From Myxococcus xanthus (GTDB lineage Bacteria > Myxococcota > Myxococcia > Myxococcales > Myxococcaceae), in assembly GCF_013116825.1 (NCBI RefSeq), contig NZ_JABFNS010000078.1, positions 1 to 43,616 of the forward strand: DNA of 43,616 bases, in the 5' to 3' direction. How positions within the stretch are numbered: position 1 is the first letter of the stretch; the number at the start of each line of letters is the position of its first letter. Made by a program: the position numbers and the translations under genes. Below, piece after piece: positions 1-14,900 of the stretch. The notes under the pieces were generated by a model. It saw only the letters and a program-made list of their open reading frames with translations, was not told the origin of the DNA and searched no databases.

Positions 1-2221
1 CGCGGTGGTGAGTCAGCAGCGCGGCGAGTTCGTCCAGAGAAGGCGTGTGAGGCGGAGCGAGGACGAGGCGCGCGCCGTGAAGCAGGGCGCCCCAGAGCTC
101 CAGGGTGGAAGCGTCGAAGGCGACGGGAGCGAGCTGGAGGAAGACTTCGTCAGGGCCAAAGTGGATGAAGAGATTGGCGAGGACGAGCCTTGCGACGGCT
201 CGGTGAGGAATGCAGACGCCCTTGGGCCGGCCGGTGCTGCCGGAGGTGAACATGACGTAGGCGAGGTCATCACCACCCACGGCCACGGAGGGAGGCGCGT
301 CATGTGGCAACGCGGCGATGAGGTCCGCATCTGCGTCCACACATACGTGCTTGCTGTTGGATGCAGGGAGTCCTTCCGCCAATGGCTTCGTCGTGACGAG
401 CACGCCGATGCCGGCCTCCTGAAACAGCAAGGAGATGCGCTCGGCGGGGTAGTGGTGGTCGATGGGCACGTAGGCGCCGCCGGCCTTGAGAATGGCGAGC
501 AGGCCCACCACCATGTCCGGAGAGCGCTCCAGGCACAGGCCCACGCGGGTGCCTCGGGAAACGCCGTACGTGCGCAGATGATGCGCGAGCTGATTGGAGC
601 GGCGGTCCAGCTCCGCATAGGTGACGATGCTCTCCCCGCTGACGAGCGCCACGGCGTCTGGCGTGCGAGCCGCCTGCTCGGAGAAGAGCGAGTGAATTGG
701 CGTCTCACGCGGAAACGCTGTGGACTTTGCGTTCCAGTCGACCAGGAGTTGCTGACGCTCCTCGGTGCGCATCAGGGGCAGCTCGGAGAGTCGCTGGTCG
801 GCGTTCTCCACCACGCTCTCCAACAGGCGGACGTAGTGGCGCTCCATCCGTTCGACGGTCTTCGCGTCGAACAGGTCCGCGCAGTACTCGATGCGGCCGA
901 TGAACCGGTCCGGCCGGTCCTCGCGCAGCTCCATCAGCAGGTCGAACTGGGACGCGCCCAGATCCAACTCCACGTAGCGCGCGAGCAGGCCCGGAATCCG
1001 CAGGGCCGGCTGAGGCACGTTCTGGAGGACGAAGACGGCCTCGAAGAACGGGTTGCGGCTGGGGTCGCGGGGCGGTTGCAGCTCCTCCACCAGCTTGTCG
1101 AAGGGCACGTCCTGGTGTGAGTAGGCATCCAGGCAGACCTGCCGCACTCGGTGGAGGAACGAGCGGAAGGTCGGGTCCCCCGACGCATCCGCACGCATCA
1201 CCAGCATGTTGACGAAAAAGCCGATGAGCGGTTCGAGCTCGGGCGCCCGGCGGTTGGCGACAGGTGAGCCCACCGCGAAGTCCTGCTGGCCGCTGTAGCG
1301 GTGCAGCAGCGTCTGGTAGGCAGCCATCAGCACCATGAAGAGCGTGGCGCCTTCCTTCTGCGCCAGCTGCTTGAGCTTCCGGGCCAGCTCTGGCTCGAGC
1401 CGGAAGTGGTGCCACCCGCCGCGATACGTCTTCAGCGCCGGTCGGGGATGGTCCGACGGCACGACCAGCGCGGGAGGCTGCGGCGTGAGCTGCCGTCGCC
1501 AATAATCGAGCTGACCGGCCAGCTCCCGCGTTTCGAGCTGCTCTCGCTGCCACCGCGCGTAGTCTGGATATTGGAGTTCCAGCTCCGGCAGGGGCGAAGG
1601 CAGGCCCTCCTCGAAGGCGTTGTAGAGCGCCATCAACTCCTGGAGGAACACGCCCAGGGACCACTGGTCTGTGACGGAGTGGTGCAGGGTCAACAGCACC
1701 AGTGCGTGCTGCGCGGCGAGCCGCAGGACGCCGACTCGCAACAGCGGCCCGGCGGAGAGGTCGAACTCGAAGTTGGCCTCCGCGATGATGCGGCGGCGTA
1801 CCTCATCTCCCTGCGCCTCCGGGGACAGCGCCGACAGGTCCTCTTCCGGGAGGGTGAGCTCCAGCGAGGAGGCGACCACCTGCACCGGATCTCCGCCGTG
1901 GCTCCTCAGCGTCGTGCGCAGGGATTCGTGACGGCGCACCACCTCGTTCACACAACGGGTGAGCAGGGCCCGGTCCAGCCGCCCGAAGAACTCCACGCTC
2001 ACATGGACGTTGTAGGCAGCCATGCTGCTGGGATCCAGCTCATGCAGGACCCACAAGCGCTGCTGAGGAAAGGACGCCGGAGCGGGCTCGTTGCTTTCGC
2101 GCCGGACCAGGACGGGCGCCGCCGCGTGAGGCTGCGCCGACTGCTGCTCCTGGAGGAGCAGGTCGAGGAGGGCGCGCTGCGAGGGAGAAAGCTGCTCGAG
2201 GGCCCGAGAGATGTCAGTCAT
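1..2221 (-). CDS. Nonribosomal peptide synthetase, condensation and partial adenylation domains (C-terminus off the left edge)
   Basis: The ATG at 2219-2221 opens a frame that stays open to the window edge, giving 740 visible residues. The N-terminus contains LSPSQRALLDLLL, a short helical stretch typical of NRPS starts. The condensation domain begins near residue 48 with SFPQQRLWVLHELDP. Its catalytic HHxxxD motif, near residue 180, reads HHSVTDQW, with Gln where Gly is most usual. The adenylation domain starts near residue 500; core A1 reads VTYAELDRRSNQLA. The A3 phosphate-binding loop MFTSGSTGRPKG lies near residue 657, and A4 begins FDASTLELWG. The frame is cut soon after A4, so the specificity pocket, carrier domain and any terminal domain are outside the window. 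It lies 59 bp downstream of PKS-A in the same direction, so the likely role is amide bond formation with a chain handed over by PKS-A. The activated amino acid cannot be called. Confidence 0.93.
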   Translation of the reverse strand, partial: MTDISRALEQLSPSQRALLDLLLQEQQSAQPHAAAPVLVRRESNEPAPASFPQQRLWVLHELDPSSMAAYNVHVSVEFFGRLDRALLTRCVNEVVRRHESLRTTLRSHGGDPVQVVASSLELTLPEEDLSALSPEAQGDEVRRRIIAEANFEFDLSAGPLLRVGVLRLAAQHALVLLTLHHSVTDQWSLGVFLQELMALYNAFEEGLPSPLPELELQYPDYARWQREQLETRELAGQLDYWRRQLTPQPPALVVPSDHPRPALKTYRGGWHHFRLEPELARKLKQLAQKEGATLFMVLMAAYQTLLHRYSGQQDFAVGSPVANRRAPELEPLIGFFVNMLVMRADASGDPTFRSFLHRVRQVCLDAYSHQDVPFDKLVEELQPPRDPSRNPFFEAVFVLQNVPQPALRIPGLLARYVELDLGASQFDLLMELREDRPDRFIGRIEYCADLFDAKTVERMERHYVRLLESVVENADQRLSELPLMRTEERQQLLVDWNAKSTAFPRETPIHSLFSEQAARTPDAVALVSGESIVTYAELDRRSNQLAHHLRTYGVSRGTRVGLCLERSPDMVVGLLAILKAGGAYVPIDHHYPAERISLLFQEAGIGVLVTTKPLAEGLPASNSKHVCVDADADLIAALPHDAPPSVAVGGDDLAYVMFTSGSTGRPKGVCIPHRAVARLVLANLFIHFGPDEVFLQLAPVAFDASTLELWGALLHGARLVLAPPHTPSLDELAALLTHHR

Positions 2222-2280
2222 CGAAGTCGATATCCAGAAAGTGGGAGATCGGGTGCTCCAGCGGGGGCTGGAGCTTCCGT

Positions 2281-6861
<4,581 letters not shown>

Positions 6862-7376
6862 GAGTTCTTGAGTCCCCAAAATGTTCTCGGGAGTCGGAGG
6901 TCCCGCACGCTCGCGCGCAGCGGTTCCATTCCGGAGCGCACCGGGGCCCTGGCGCGCGAAACAGCAGGCAGCGAAGCAGGCCCCCCAGCGCTTCAAGTAA
7001 AGCAGCTTTCAAGCTGAAAGTCGCTACATCGGTAAAAACTTATAAGGTTCGCCAAGTTACTTTTGCCGTGTAAGTTGGCTAGGCTGTTATCGCTGGATTG
7101 AGACTGGGGTTACAACGGTAGGCAATGTCATACTGGTACCAGGATGAGCTACCTGGAGTGTAGTTGCCGTGCTCAGAGAGAGCGGGCGAGCACGCGGCAG
7201 GCAGGTGCATGTCGGGCATCCGGTGATCGGGATGCGGGCGTCCCCCTGACGTGAGTTCGTCCAGTCCTTCAGTTCATCGAAGCGCCGCCGAGTCTCGTCC
7301 CAGGGGCGCTTGGAGCAGCAGCTCGAGCGGTTCGAGTTCCATCCGCCGTGCGCGAGGAAGCAGGGGGTAGGAAGAC
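6862..7376. promoter_or_regulatory. Divergent control region between PKS-A and PKS-B
   Basis: This 515-bp stretch separates two divergent PKS operons and contains no convincing gene. It is much more AT-rich around 7000-7140 than the coding DNA. Three perfect inverted repeats are visible. CTTTCA-AGC-TGAAAG lies at 7006-7020, CTTATAAG at 7039-7046 and CTGGTACCAG at 7133-7142. The octamer TTGCCGTG occurs twice, at 7063-7070 and 7164-7171. A possible rightward sigma-70-like pair is TTGCCG (7063-7068) and TGTTAT (7085-7090), 16 bp apart; this is weak and unproven. Regulator identity cannot be inferred. Confidence 0.6.
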
Positions 7377-10300
7377 ATGGGTCGTCACACCCGGTATGAG
7401 GGGGACGCGAGTCTCGCGGTAGCCATTGTCGGCATGGCCGCCCGCGTGCCTGGTGCCGAAGACGTGGAGGCCTTCTGGCGCCTGCTGCGTGAGGGCAGGG
7501 AGGCCATCACTTTCTTCACCAACGAAGCGATGAAGGCGTTGGGCGTGGAGCCCGGCTGGCTGGCCAATCCAAACTTCGTTCGCGCAGCCCCTGTCCTGGA
7601 GCGGCCGGGGCGCTTCGACGCGGCTTTGTTCGGATACGCCCCACGTGAGGCGGAGTTGCTGGACCCTCAGCACCGCATCTTCCTGGAGTGTGCCTGGTCG
7701 GCGCTGGAGCACGCGGGCTACGCCCCGGGCCGGTTGACGGTCTCCACCGGCGTCTTCGCGGGCTCCAGCTTGAGCACCTATCTGCTGTTCAATCTGCTCT
7801 CTCGGGCGGAGTTCCAGCAGGCCGAGGACACGTTCCCGGCCATGGTGGGTAACGACAAGGACTTCCTCGCCACGCGCGTGGCCTATCACTTCAACCTCAA
7901 GGGGCCCGCGCTCACCGTGCAGACGGGGTGCTCGACGTCGCTGGTGGCCACGCATCTCGCCTGTCAGTCGTTGCTGGGCTACCAGTGCGACGTCGCGCTG
8001 GCGGGCGGCGTGTCCGTGCACATGCCCCAGCGCACGGGCTACCACTTTCAGGACGGCGGCATCACCTCTCCGGACGGGCACTGCCGCGCGTTTGACGCCA
8101 AGGGGCAGGGCACGCTCTTCGGCAGCGGAGCGGGCGTGGTGGTGCTCAAGCGCCTGGAGGACGCGCTGGAGGATGGAGACACCATCCACGCCGTCATTCG
8201 TGGCTCGGCCATCAACAACGACGGCGCCATGAAGGTGGGCTACACCGCGCCCGGGGTCGAGGGACAGTCGGAGGTCATTGCTCGCGCGCAGGCCGTGGCG
8301 GAGGTGTCCCCGGACTCCATCTCCTACGTGGAGGCGCATGGCACCGCCACGCCGCTGGGCGACCCCGTGGAGGTGCAGGCCCTCACGGAGGCCTTCCGCG
8401 CGGGGACGGACAAGCGTGGCTTCTGTGGGCTGGGTTCGGTGAAGACCAATGTGGGCCACCTGGACGCGGCGGCGGGAGTCACCGGCCTGCTGAAGACCGT
8501 GCTCGCGCTGGAGCATGGCGAGCTGCCTCCCAGCCTTCACTACGAGAAGCCCAACCCACGCATCGACTTCGAGAGCAGCCCCTTCTACGTCAACGCCGCG
8601 CTCAAGCCATGGCCGGAGGGGGACACGCCTCGGCGCGCGGGGGTGAGCTCGTTTGGGATTGGTGGCACCAACGCGCACGTCATCCTGGAGGAGGCGCCTG
8701 GCACTCTCCCGGGGGACGCGGCACGCCCTTGGCAGCTCCTGGTGCTGTCCGCGAAGACACCCTCGGCGCTGGAGTCCCAGACGGCCGCGCTGCGGGCGCA
8801 CTTGCAGGCCCACCCGGAACAGCCGTTCGCGGACGTGGCCTGGACGCTTCAGGTCGGACGCAAGCCGATGGAGCTGCGCCGCGTGGTGGTGTGTGAGGAC
8901 CGGGAGCGCGCCGTGGCGGCGCTGGAGTCCAGGGACCCGCAACGCGTGTTTACGCTGGCCCCCGGCAACAGCACGCCGTCGGCCGTCTTCATGTTCCCCG
9001 GCGGAGGCGCGCAGTACCCGGACATGGGCCGTGGCCTCTACGCCTCCGAGACGGTGTTCCGGGAGGCCGTGGATCGCTGCTGTGAGCTCCTGCGGCTCCG
9101 GCTGGGCTTTGACTTGCGGCCCGTCATGTTCCCGGACGCGGCGAATGCCGCGGATGCCGTGCAGCGCCTCAAGCGCACCTCGCTGGCGCTGCCTGCGCTC
9201 TTCACCGTGGAATACGCGCTGGCGCAGCTGTGGCAATCCTGGGGCGTGAAGCCCGAGGCGCTCATCGGGCACAGTCTGGGCGAGTACGCCGCGGCCTGCC
9301 TCGCGGGTGTCTTCTCCTTGGAGGACGCCCTGGCGCTGGTGGTGCTGCGCGGCAAGCTCTTTGAAGAGCTGCCCGGTGGCGGCATGCTCAGCGTCCCGTT
9401 GCCCGAGGCGGAGCTTCGCCCGTTGCTGGGGGATTCGCTGTCCATTGCCGCGATGAACGGACCCGCGCAGTGCGCGGTCGCCGGGAGCGTGGAGGCCGTC
9501 GAGGCGCTGGCCGCCGAGCTGACCCGGCGCGAGGTGGAGTTCCGTCACATCCCCATCGACGTGGCGGCGCACTCGCACCTGGTGGAGCCCATCCTCGCGC
9601 GCTTCGAGTCCTTCGTGGGGACCCTGACGCGCAATGCGCCCACGCTGCCCATCGTCTCCAACGTCACCGGCACATGGATGACGCCCGAGGAAGCGGTGGA
9701 CCCGGCTTATTGGACCCGGCATCTGCGGCAGACGGTGCGCTTTGGTGACGGCATCCGCACGCTCTCCGCGCAGCCTGGCCGCGTCTACCTGGAGGTGGGT
9801 CCAGGCCGCACGTTGGGGACACTGGCGCGCCTGCAGCTCAATGGGCCCAAGGCCCCCTCGGTACTCTCCTCGCTGCGTCACCCCCAGGACCCGGTGCCGG
9901 ATGACGCGTTTCTCACCACCACCGTCGGCCGGCTCTGGGCGGCGGGCATGGAGGTGGACTGGAGCGCGGTGCATGGCGGTGCTCGGCGTCTGCGTGTGCC
10001 GCTCCCGACCTATCCCTTCGAGGGCCAGGATTACTGGCTGGCGCCGGAGGTGTCCTCCTCGCGTCGCCGGGGTGTCGCGCGCAAGAGCGCGGACGTGGCC
10101 GGTTGGTTCTATCTGCCCTCGTGGCAGCGCGCGCCGTTGATGCCCAAGGCAGGGCCCGTGACGCCGCGCGGATGGGTCGTCTACCAGGATGCGGGGGGCC
10201 TGGGGGCGGCCTTGGCGGAGCGGCTGGAGCGCCTGGGCCACGGTGTCATTCGCGTGACGCCCGGCCCCGGTTTCCGTCAGGTGACGGAGCACGAGTTCAC

Positions 10301-11900
10301 CGTGGATGGGCGAGAGCGTGAGGACCACGTCCAGCTGCTGCGTGCATTGAAGGCTCGGAGCTTCAACGTGGAGCGCGTGGTGTACCTCTGGAGCCTCGAT
10401 GTGTCTGGGGCGGACTTCGACGAGGCCCAGGCGCGCGGTTTCTTTGGCGTGCTGCGGCTGGCGCAGGCCCTGTCCGGTGCGGAGCTGCCGGGGCTCGTGG
10501 AGTTGACGGTGGTCGGGCGCGAAGCGCTGGAGGTGGAGAGCGCCGATACGGTGGCTCCCGAGCGCGCCACGCTGCCGGCGCTTTGCAAGGTGATTCCGCA
10601 GGAGTTGGACACCGTGGCGTGTCGCTACGTGGACGTTCGCACGCCATCGGTGGACGCATTGGTGCGGGAGGTGACGTCGGATGCTCCGGATCCGGTGGTG
10701 GCCTGGCGCGGCCCACACCGGCAGGTGCAGGCGTACGAGCCGCTGCGCATCGAAGCGGACACGCCCGTGTCCTGGCCCCTCAAGCAGCGCGGCGTCTATG
10801 TCATCACGGGTGGCCTGGGCGGCGTGGGCTTGCGGATGGCGGACCACCTGGCGCGCACCAGGCAGGCGCGGCTGGTCCTGGTGGGGCGCTCCGGCGCGGA
10901 GCAGGACGCGGATGGCCGCCGTCGACGTGCGGTGCGGGCGCTGGAGGCCGCGGGCGCGGAGGTGCTGGTGGCTCGTGCGGACGTGGCGGATGAGGCGCAG
11001 TTGCGCGCGGTCCTGGCGGAGGTGGATTCTCGCTTTGGCGGGCTGGATGGCGTCATCCACGCCGCGGGGCTCGCGGGCGATGGCGCGGTGTCGTTACTTG
11101 GCTCCATGGAGCCGGCGACGTGCGCGCCGCACTTCCGGGCGAAGGTGCATGGCACATATGCACTGGACCGGGCGCTGGCGGGCCGCGCGTTGGATTTCGT
11201 GCTGTTGGTGTCCTCCAACGCCACGGTGCTGGGCGGCCTGGGATTGGGGGCCTACGCGGCGGCCAATGCCTTCCTGGATGCTTTCGCGGCGGCGCGCTCG
11301 CGGACCGGGGGCACGCGGTGGCTGAGCACCAACTGGGATGGATGGCCGGTGGATGCCGCCGAAGGTGCGAAGGCCGTCCAGACCAGCATCGACCAGTTCG
11401 CCATGACGCCTGACGAGGCGGTGGAGGCCTTCCGCCGGGTGGTGGAGGCGCCGCTGGAAGGGCAGGTGTTGGTGTCCACGGGCAACCTGGACGCGCGCGT
11501 GGCGCAGTGGGTGCGGCGCGAAAGTGGGGGCGCGAAGAAGGACGCGGGGGGCACGCTGCACTCGCGCCCCGCGCTGGGCACGGAGTACGTGGCACCCACT
11601 GATGAGGTGGAGCGCGCGCTCGTGCGTGTGTGGCAGGAGCAACTGGGGCTGGAGCAGTTGGGGATTCACGACAACTTCTTCGACCTGGGAGGGAATTCAC
11701 TCCTGTGGCTGAAGATCGTCGGGCGCATGAAGCGGGAGCTGGGGCGTGACGTGCCCCTCACCAGTGTCTTCGAGGCCCCGACCGTGGCCACCCTGGCGAA
11801 GAAGCTGGGGCAGGGGCCGGCCCCAGCGGAGACCACCGCCTTCGAGTCCAGCCAGAGCCGCGGGGCTCAACGCAGAGAGCGACGCAGCCGTCGCGAGTAG
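7377..11900 (+). CDS. Type I PKS module KS-AT-KR-ACP (PKS-B)
   Basis: This 1507-residue single-module PKS starts at an ATG preceded by the purine-rich GGGGGTAGGAAG. The KS (about residues 12-435) has the active Cys in TGCSTSL, where TACS is more common, plus EAHGTAT and NVGHLDA. The AT has FPGGGAQYPDMG (near 539) and GHSLGEYAAA (near 631), with specificity-loop sequence VAAHS (near 729). A split KR begins with WFYLPSWQR; its NADPH loop TGGLGGVG is near 1144. The catalytic Ser, Tyr and Asn are all present (VSSNATVL, GAYAAANAF), so this is the only KR in the window that looks active. The ACP GGNSLL motif is near residue 1438. The C-terminus is strongly basic (SRGAQRRERRSRRE), probably a docking tail for PKS-C, which follows 55 bp later. 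The predicted product of the module is a beta-hydroxy intermediate, because no DH or ER is present. Confidence 0.96.
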   Translation: MGRHTRYEGDASLAVAIVGMAARVPGAEDVEAFWRLLREGREAITFFTNEAMKALGVEPGWLANPNFVRAAPVLERPGRFDAALFGYAPREAELLDPQHRIFLECAWSALEHAGYAPGRLTVSTGVFAGSSLSTYLLFNLLSRAEFQQAEDTFPAMVGNDKDFLATRVAYHFNLKGPALTVQTGCSTSLVATHLACQSLLGYQCDVALAGGVSVHMPQRTGYHFQDGGITSPDGHCRAFDAKGQGTLFGSGAGVVVLKRLEDALEDGDTIHAVIRGSAINNDGAMKVGYTAPGVEGQSEVIARAQAVAEVSPDSISYVEAHGTATPLGDPVEVQALTEAFRAGTDKRGFCGLGSVKTNVGHLDAAAGVTGLLKTVLALEHGELPPSLHYEKPNPRIDFESSPFYVNAALKPWPEGDTPRRAGVSSFGIGGTNAHVILEEAPGTLPGDAARPWQLLVLSAKTPSALESQTAALRAHLQAHPEQPFADVAWTLQVGRKPMELRRVVVCEDRERAVAALESRDPQRVFTLAPGNSTPSAVFMFPGGGAQYPDMGRGLYASETVFREAVDRCCELLRLRLGFDLRPVMFPDAANAADAVQRLKRTSLALPALFTVEYALAQLWQSWGVKPEALIGHSLGEYAAACLAGVFSLEDALALVVLRGKLFEELPGGGMLSVPLPEAELRPLLGDSLSIAAMNGPAQCAVAGSVEAVEALAAELTRREVEFRHIPIDVAAHSHLVEPILARFESFVGTLTRNAPTLPIVSNVTGTWMTPEEAVDPAYWTRHLRQTVRFGDGIRTLSAQPGRVYLEVGPGRTLGTLARLQLNGPKAPSVLSSLRHPQDPVPDDAFLTTTVGRLWAAGMEVDWSAVHGGARRLRVPLPTYPFEGQDYWLAPEVSSSRRRGVARKSADVAGWFYLPSWQRAPLMPKAGPVTPRGWVVYQDAGGLGAALAERLERLGHGVIRVTPGPGFRQVTEHEFTVDGREREDHVQLLRALKARSFNVERVVYLWSLDVSGADFDEAQARGFFGVLRLAQALSGAELPGLVELTVVGREALEVESADTVAPERATLPALCKVIPQELDTVACRYVDVRTPSVDALVREVTSDAPDPVVAWRGPHRQVQAYEPLRIEADTPVSWPLKQRGVYVITGGLGGVGLRMADHLARTRQARLVLVGRSGAEQDADGRRRRAVRALEAAGAEVLVARADVADEAQLRAVLAEVDSRFGGLDGVIHAAGLAGDGAVSLLGSMEPATCAPHFRAKVHGTYALDRALAGRALDFVLLVSSNATVLGGLGLGAYAAANAFLDAFAAARSRTGGTRWLSTNWDGWPVDAAEGAKAVQTSIDQFAMTPDEAVEAFRRVVEAPLEGQVLVSTGNLDARVAQWVRRESGGAKKDAGGTLHSRPALGTEYVAPTDEVERALVRVWQEQLGLEQLGIHDNFFDLGGNSLLWLKIVGRMKRELGRDVPLTSVFEAPTVATLAKKLGQGPAPAETTAFESSQSRGAQRRERRSRRE

Positions 11901-11955
11901 GGCGCGTTCCCACACCGAAGCCTCCTTCGACCTACGAGAACCTGGAGAAGACACC

Positions 11956-14900
11956 TTGGACAGCAAGCTCGCGCAGGAGTTCGACGACGCCGACGTCGCC
12001 ATCATCGGCATGGCCGGGCGCTTCCCCGGCGCTCGGGACGTGGACACGCTCTGGGCCAATCTCCGCGAAGGTGTGGAGTCCATCCGCTTCTTCTCCAAGG
12101 AAGAGGCCCGCGCGGCCGGTGTGCCGGAGGAGCGGCTGGAGGACCCGTCCTTCGTGCGGGCCGCGGCCATCCTTCCGGAGCCGGAGTCGTTCGACGCGGC
12201 CTTCTTCGAGATGCCGCCACGCGAGGCGGAGATCACGGACCCCCAGCACCGTGTCTTCCTGGAGGCGAGCTGGGAGGCGCTCGAGCACGCTGGCTACTCA
12301 CCGCGTGACTACGGTGGCCCCATCTCCGTGTTCGGCGGCGCAACGCTCAACACGTACCTGTTGATGAACCTTGCGCGGAACCCACGCGTGCTGGAGTCCT
12401 TCGAGCCGGTGCAGGTGAACATCGGCAACGGGGGCGACTTCCTGGCCACCCGCGTCTCGTACAAGCTCAACCTGAGGGGCGCCAGCCACACCGTGCAGAG
12501 CGCGTGCTCCACCTCGCTGGTGGCGGTACACCAGGCCTGCCAGAGCCTGCTCAATGGCGAGTGCGACATGGCGCTCGCGGGCGGTGCGTCCGTCAACGTG
12601 GGATTCTTCAACGGGTACCGGCACGCGGAGGGCGGCATGGCCTCGCCGGATGGTCACTGCCGGCCTTTCGATGCGAAGGCGCAGGGCACGCTCTTCGGCA
12701 GCGGCGTGGGCGTGGTGCTGCTGAAGAAGCTGCGAGCCGCGGTGCGGGACGGTGACACCATCCACGCCGTCATCAAGGGCACGGCCACCAACAATGACGG
12801 TGCGCTGAAGGCGGGCTTCACCGCGCCCAGCGTGGAGGGCCAGGCGCAGGTGGTGGCGGAGGCGCTCGCGGCGTCGGCACTGGAGGCGGACGACATCAGC
12901 TACGTGGAGGCCCATGGCACCGCCACGCCGCTGGGCGACCCCATCGAGGTGCAGGCGCTCACCAAGGCCTTCCGGGCCACCACCCAGCGGCGGCGCTTTT
13001 GCGCGTTAGGCTCGGTGAAGGGCAACCTGGGCCACCTGGACGCGGCCGCGGGCATCACGGGCCTGATGAAGACGGTGATGGCGCTGAAGCACGGCGAGCT
13101 GCCGCCCAGTCTTCACTACGAGCGGCCCAATCCAGCCATCGACTTCGACAGCAGCCCGTTCTACGTCAACGCCTCGCTCAAGCCTTGGCCCGCGGGAGAC
13201 TCGCCGCGGCGCGCGGGCGTGAGCTCCTTCGGCGTGGGCGGCACCAACGCGCACGTGGTGCTGGAGGAGGCGCCCCGGTTGCCCGCGAGCGCACCCTCGC
13301 GACGCGCCTGGCACTTGTTGCCTCTGTCGGCCCGGACGCCCTCCGCCTTGGAGGCGGTCACGGCGCGGCTGGTGGCGTCATTGAAGAACCAAGGGGGCGG
13401 GAATCTGGCGGACGTGGCCTGGACGCTCCAGGCCGGACGCCAACGTTTCCTGCACCGTCGCTTCGTGTTGGCGCGCAGCGCGGAGGATGCGGTCGACGCG
13501 CTGTCACAGCCACAATGCCCTCGTGTGTTTACGGAGGCGCGAGACGCGGTGGAGCGCTCCGTGGCGTTCCTCTTCCCGGGCCAGGGGTCGCAGCACGTGG
13601 ACATGGGGCGAGCGCTTTACGAGGCAGAGCCCGTCTTCCGCGCCGAGGTGGACCGCTGCGCGGAGTTGCTGAAGCCCCACCTGGACGGACTGGACCTGAG
13701 GACGGTGCTGTACCCTGAGCCCGAGGCCGCCGAGGTCAGCGGGACGAAGTTGGCTCAGACGGCGCTCACGCAGCCCGCGCTCTTCACGCTGGAGTACGCT
13801 ACCGCGCGCCTGTGGATGTCCTGGGGCGTGATGCCGCAGTCGATGCTGGGACACAGCATCGGCGAATACGTGGCGGCGTGCCTCGCGGGTGTCTTCTCGC
13901 TGGAGCACGCGCTGAGACTGGTGGCCGCGCGTGGCCGGCTCATGCAGGGTCTTCCTTCCGGTGCGATGCTGGCGGTGCCCCTGTCCGAGGACGAGGTTCA
14001 GCCGTACCTGCGCGCAGGCGGGGCGGAGCTGAGTCTGGCGGCCGTCAATGGCCCCATGCAGTGCGTGCTGTCGGGGACGCACCCCGCTGTCGAAGCGGTG
14101 CGAAGGCAGCTCCAGGAGGCGGGGATTCAGTGCCAGGCGCTGGTGACGTCGCACGCCTTCCACTCGTCGATGATGGACGCCATCCTTGACGCGTTCGCCG
14201 CGCAAGTGGCCACGGTGCCGCTGGCGGCGCCCACGCTTCCATTCGTCTCCAACGTCACCGGCACCTGGGTGACCGCCGAGCAGGCGACGAGCCCTCGTTA
14301 CTGGGCCGAGCACCTGCGCGGGACGGTGCGCTTCGCGGACGGCTTGCACGCGCTCCTCAGCGACGCCAGGCGCGTGTTGCTGGAGGTCGGCCCGGGCCAG
14401 GTACTGGGGAAGCTGGCGAAGCGTCACCCCGCGTTTACGGCCTCGCACTCCGTGCTGGCTTCCATGCCACCGCCCAAGGACGACCGGGCCACCGCCGGCA
14501 TGGCGCCGCTGGCCGATGAGACGCTCGGCCGGCTGTGGCAAGCGGGCGTCCGCGTGGACTGGAAGGGGTACCATGGCGCGGAGCTTCGATATCGGGTGCC
14601 ACTTCCCACCTATCCCTTCGAGCGCCAGCGCTTCTGGAACGAGCCCGCCGCCGTCGAGCCTGCGCCTCGGAGCACGATTGCATCCCAGCCCGTGGCGTCG
14701 GTGCCGGACGCCACCCCGCCTCAGGCATCGCAGGCGGAACCGGGGGGCGACGCTGTCAGTGCTCGTCCGTATCAGCCGCGCCCACAGCTTCGCAGTGCGT
14801 ATGTCATGCCGGGAACGCCACTCCAGCGGTCGCTGGTGGAGCTGTGGCAGGAGATGCTGGGCGTGGCGCCCATCGGAATCCAGGACAACTTCTTCGAACT

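Noticed and set aside
1-700. Prediction of the amino acid activated by the NRPS
   Set aside because: The adenylation domain is cut just after A4, so most specificity residues are missing.
7269-11060. Very long open frame on the minus strand opposite PKS-B
   Set aside because: It lies wholly opposite a KS-AT-KR-ACP gene with all motifs. The translation is Arg/His/Gln/Leu-rich without domains, a normal by-product of high-GC coding DNA.
11746-11955. N-terminal extension of PKS-C overlapping PKS-B
   Set aside because: It would overlap the PKS-B ACP coding region and is low complexity. The TTG at 11956 has a good ribosome-binding site and directly precedes the KS.
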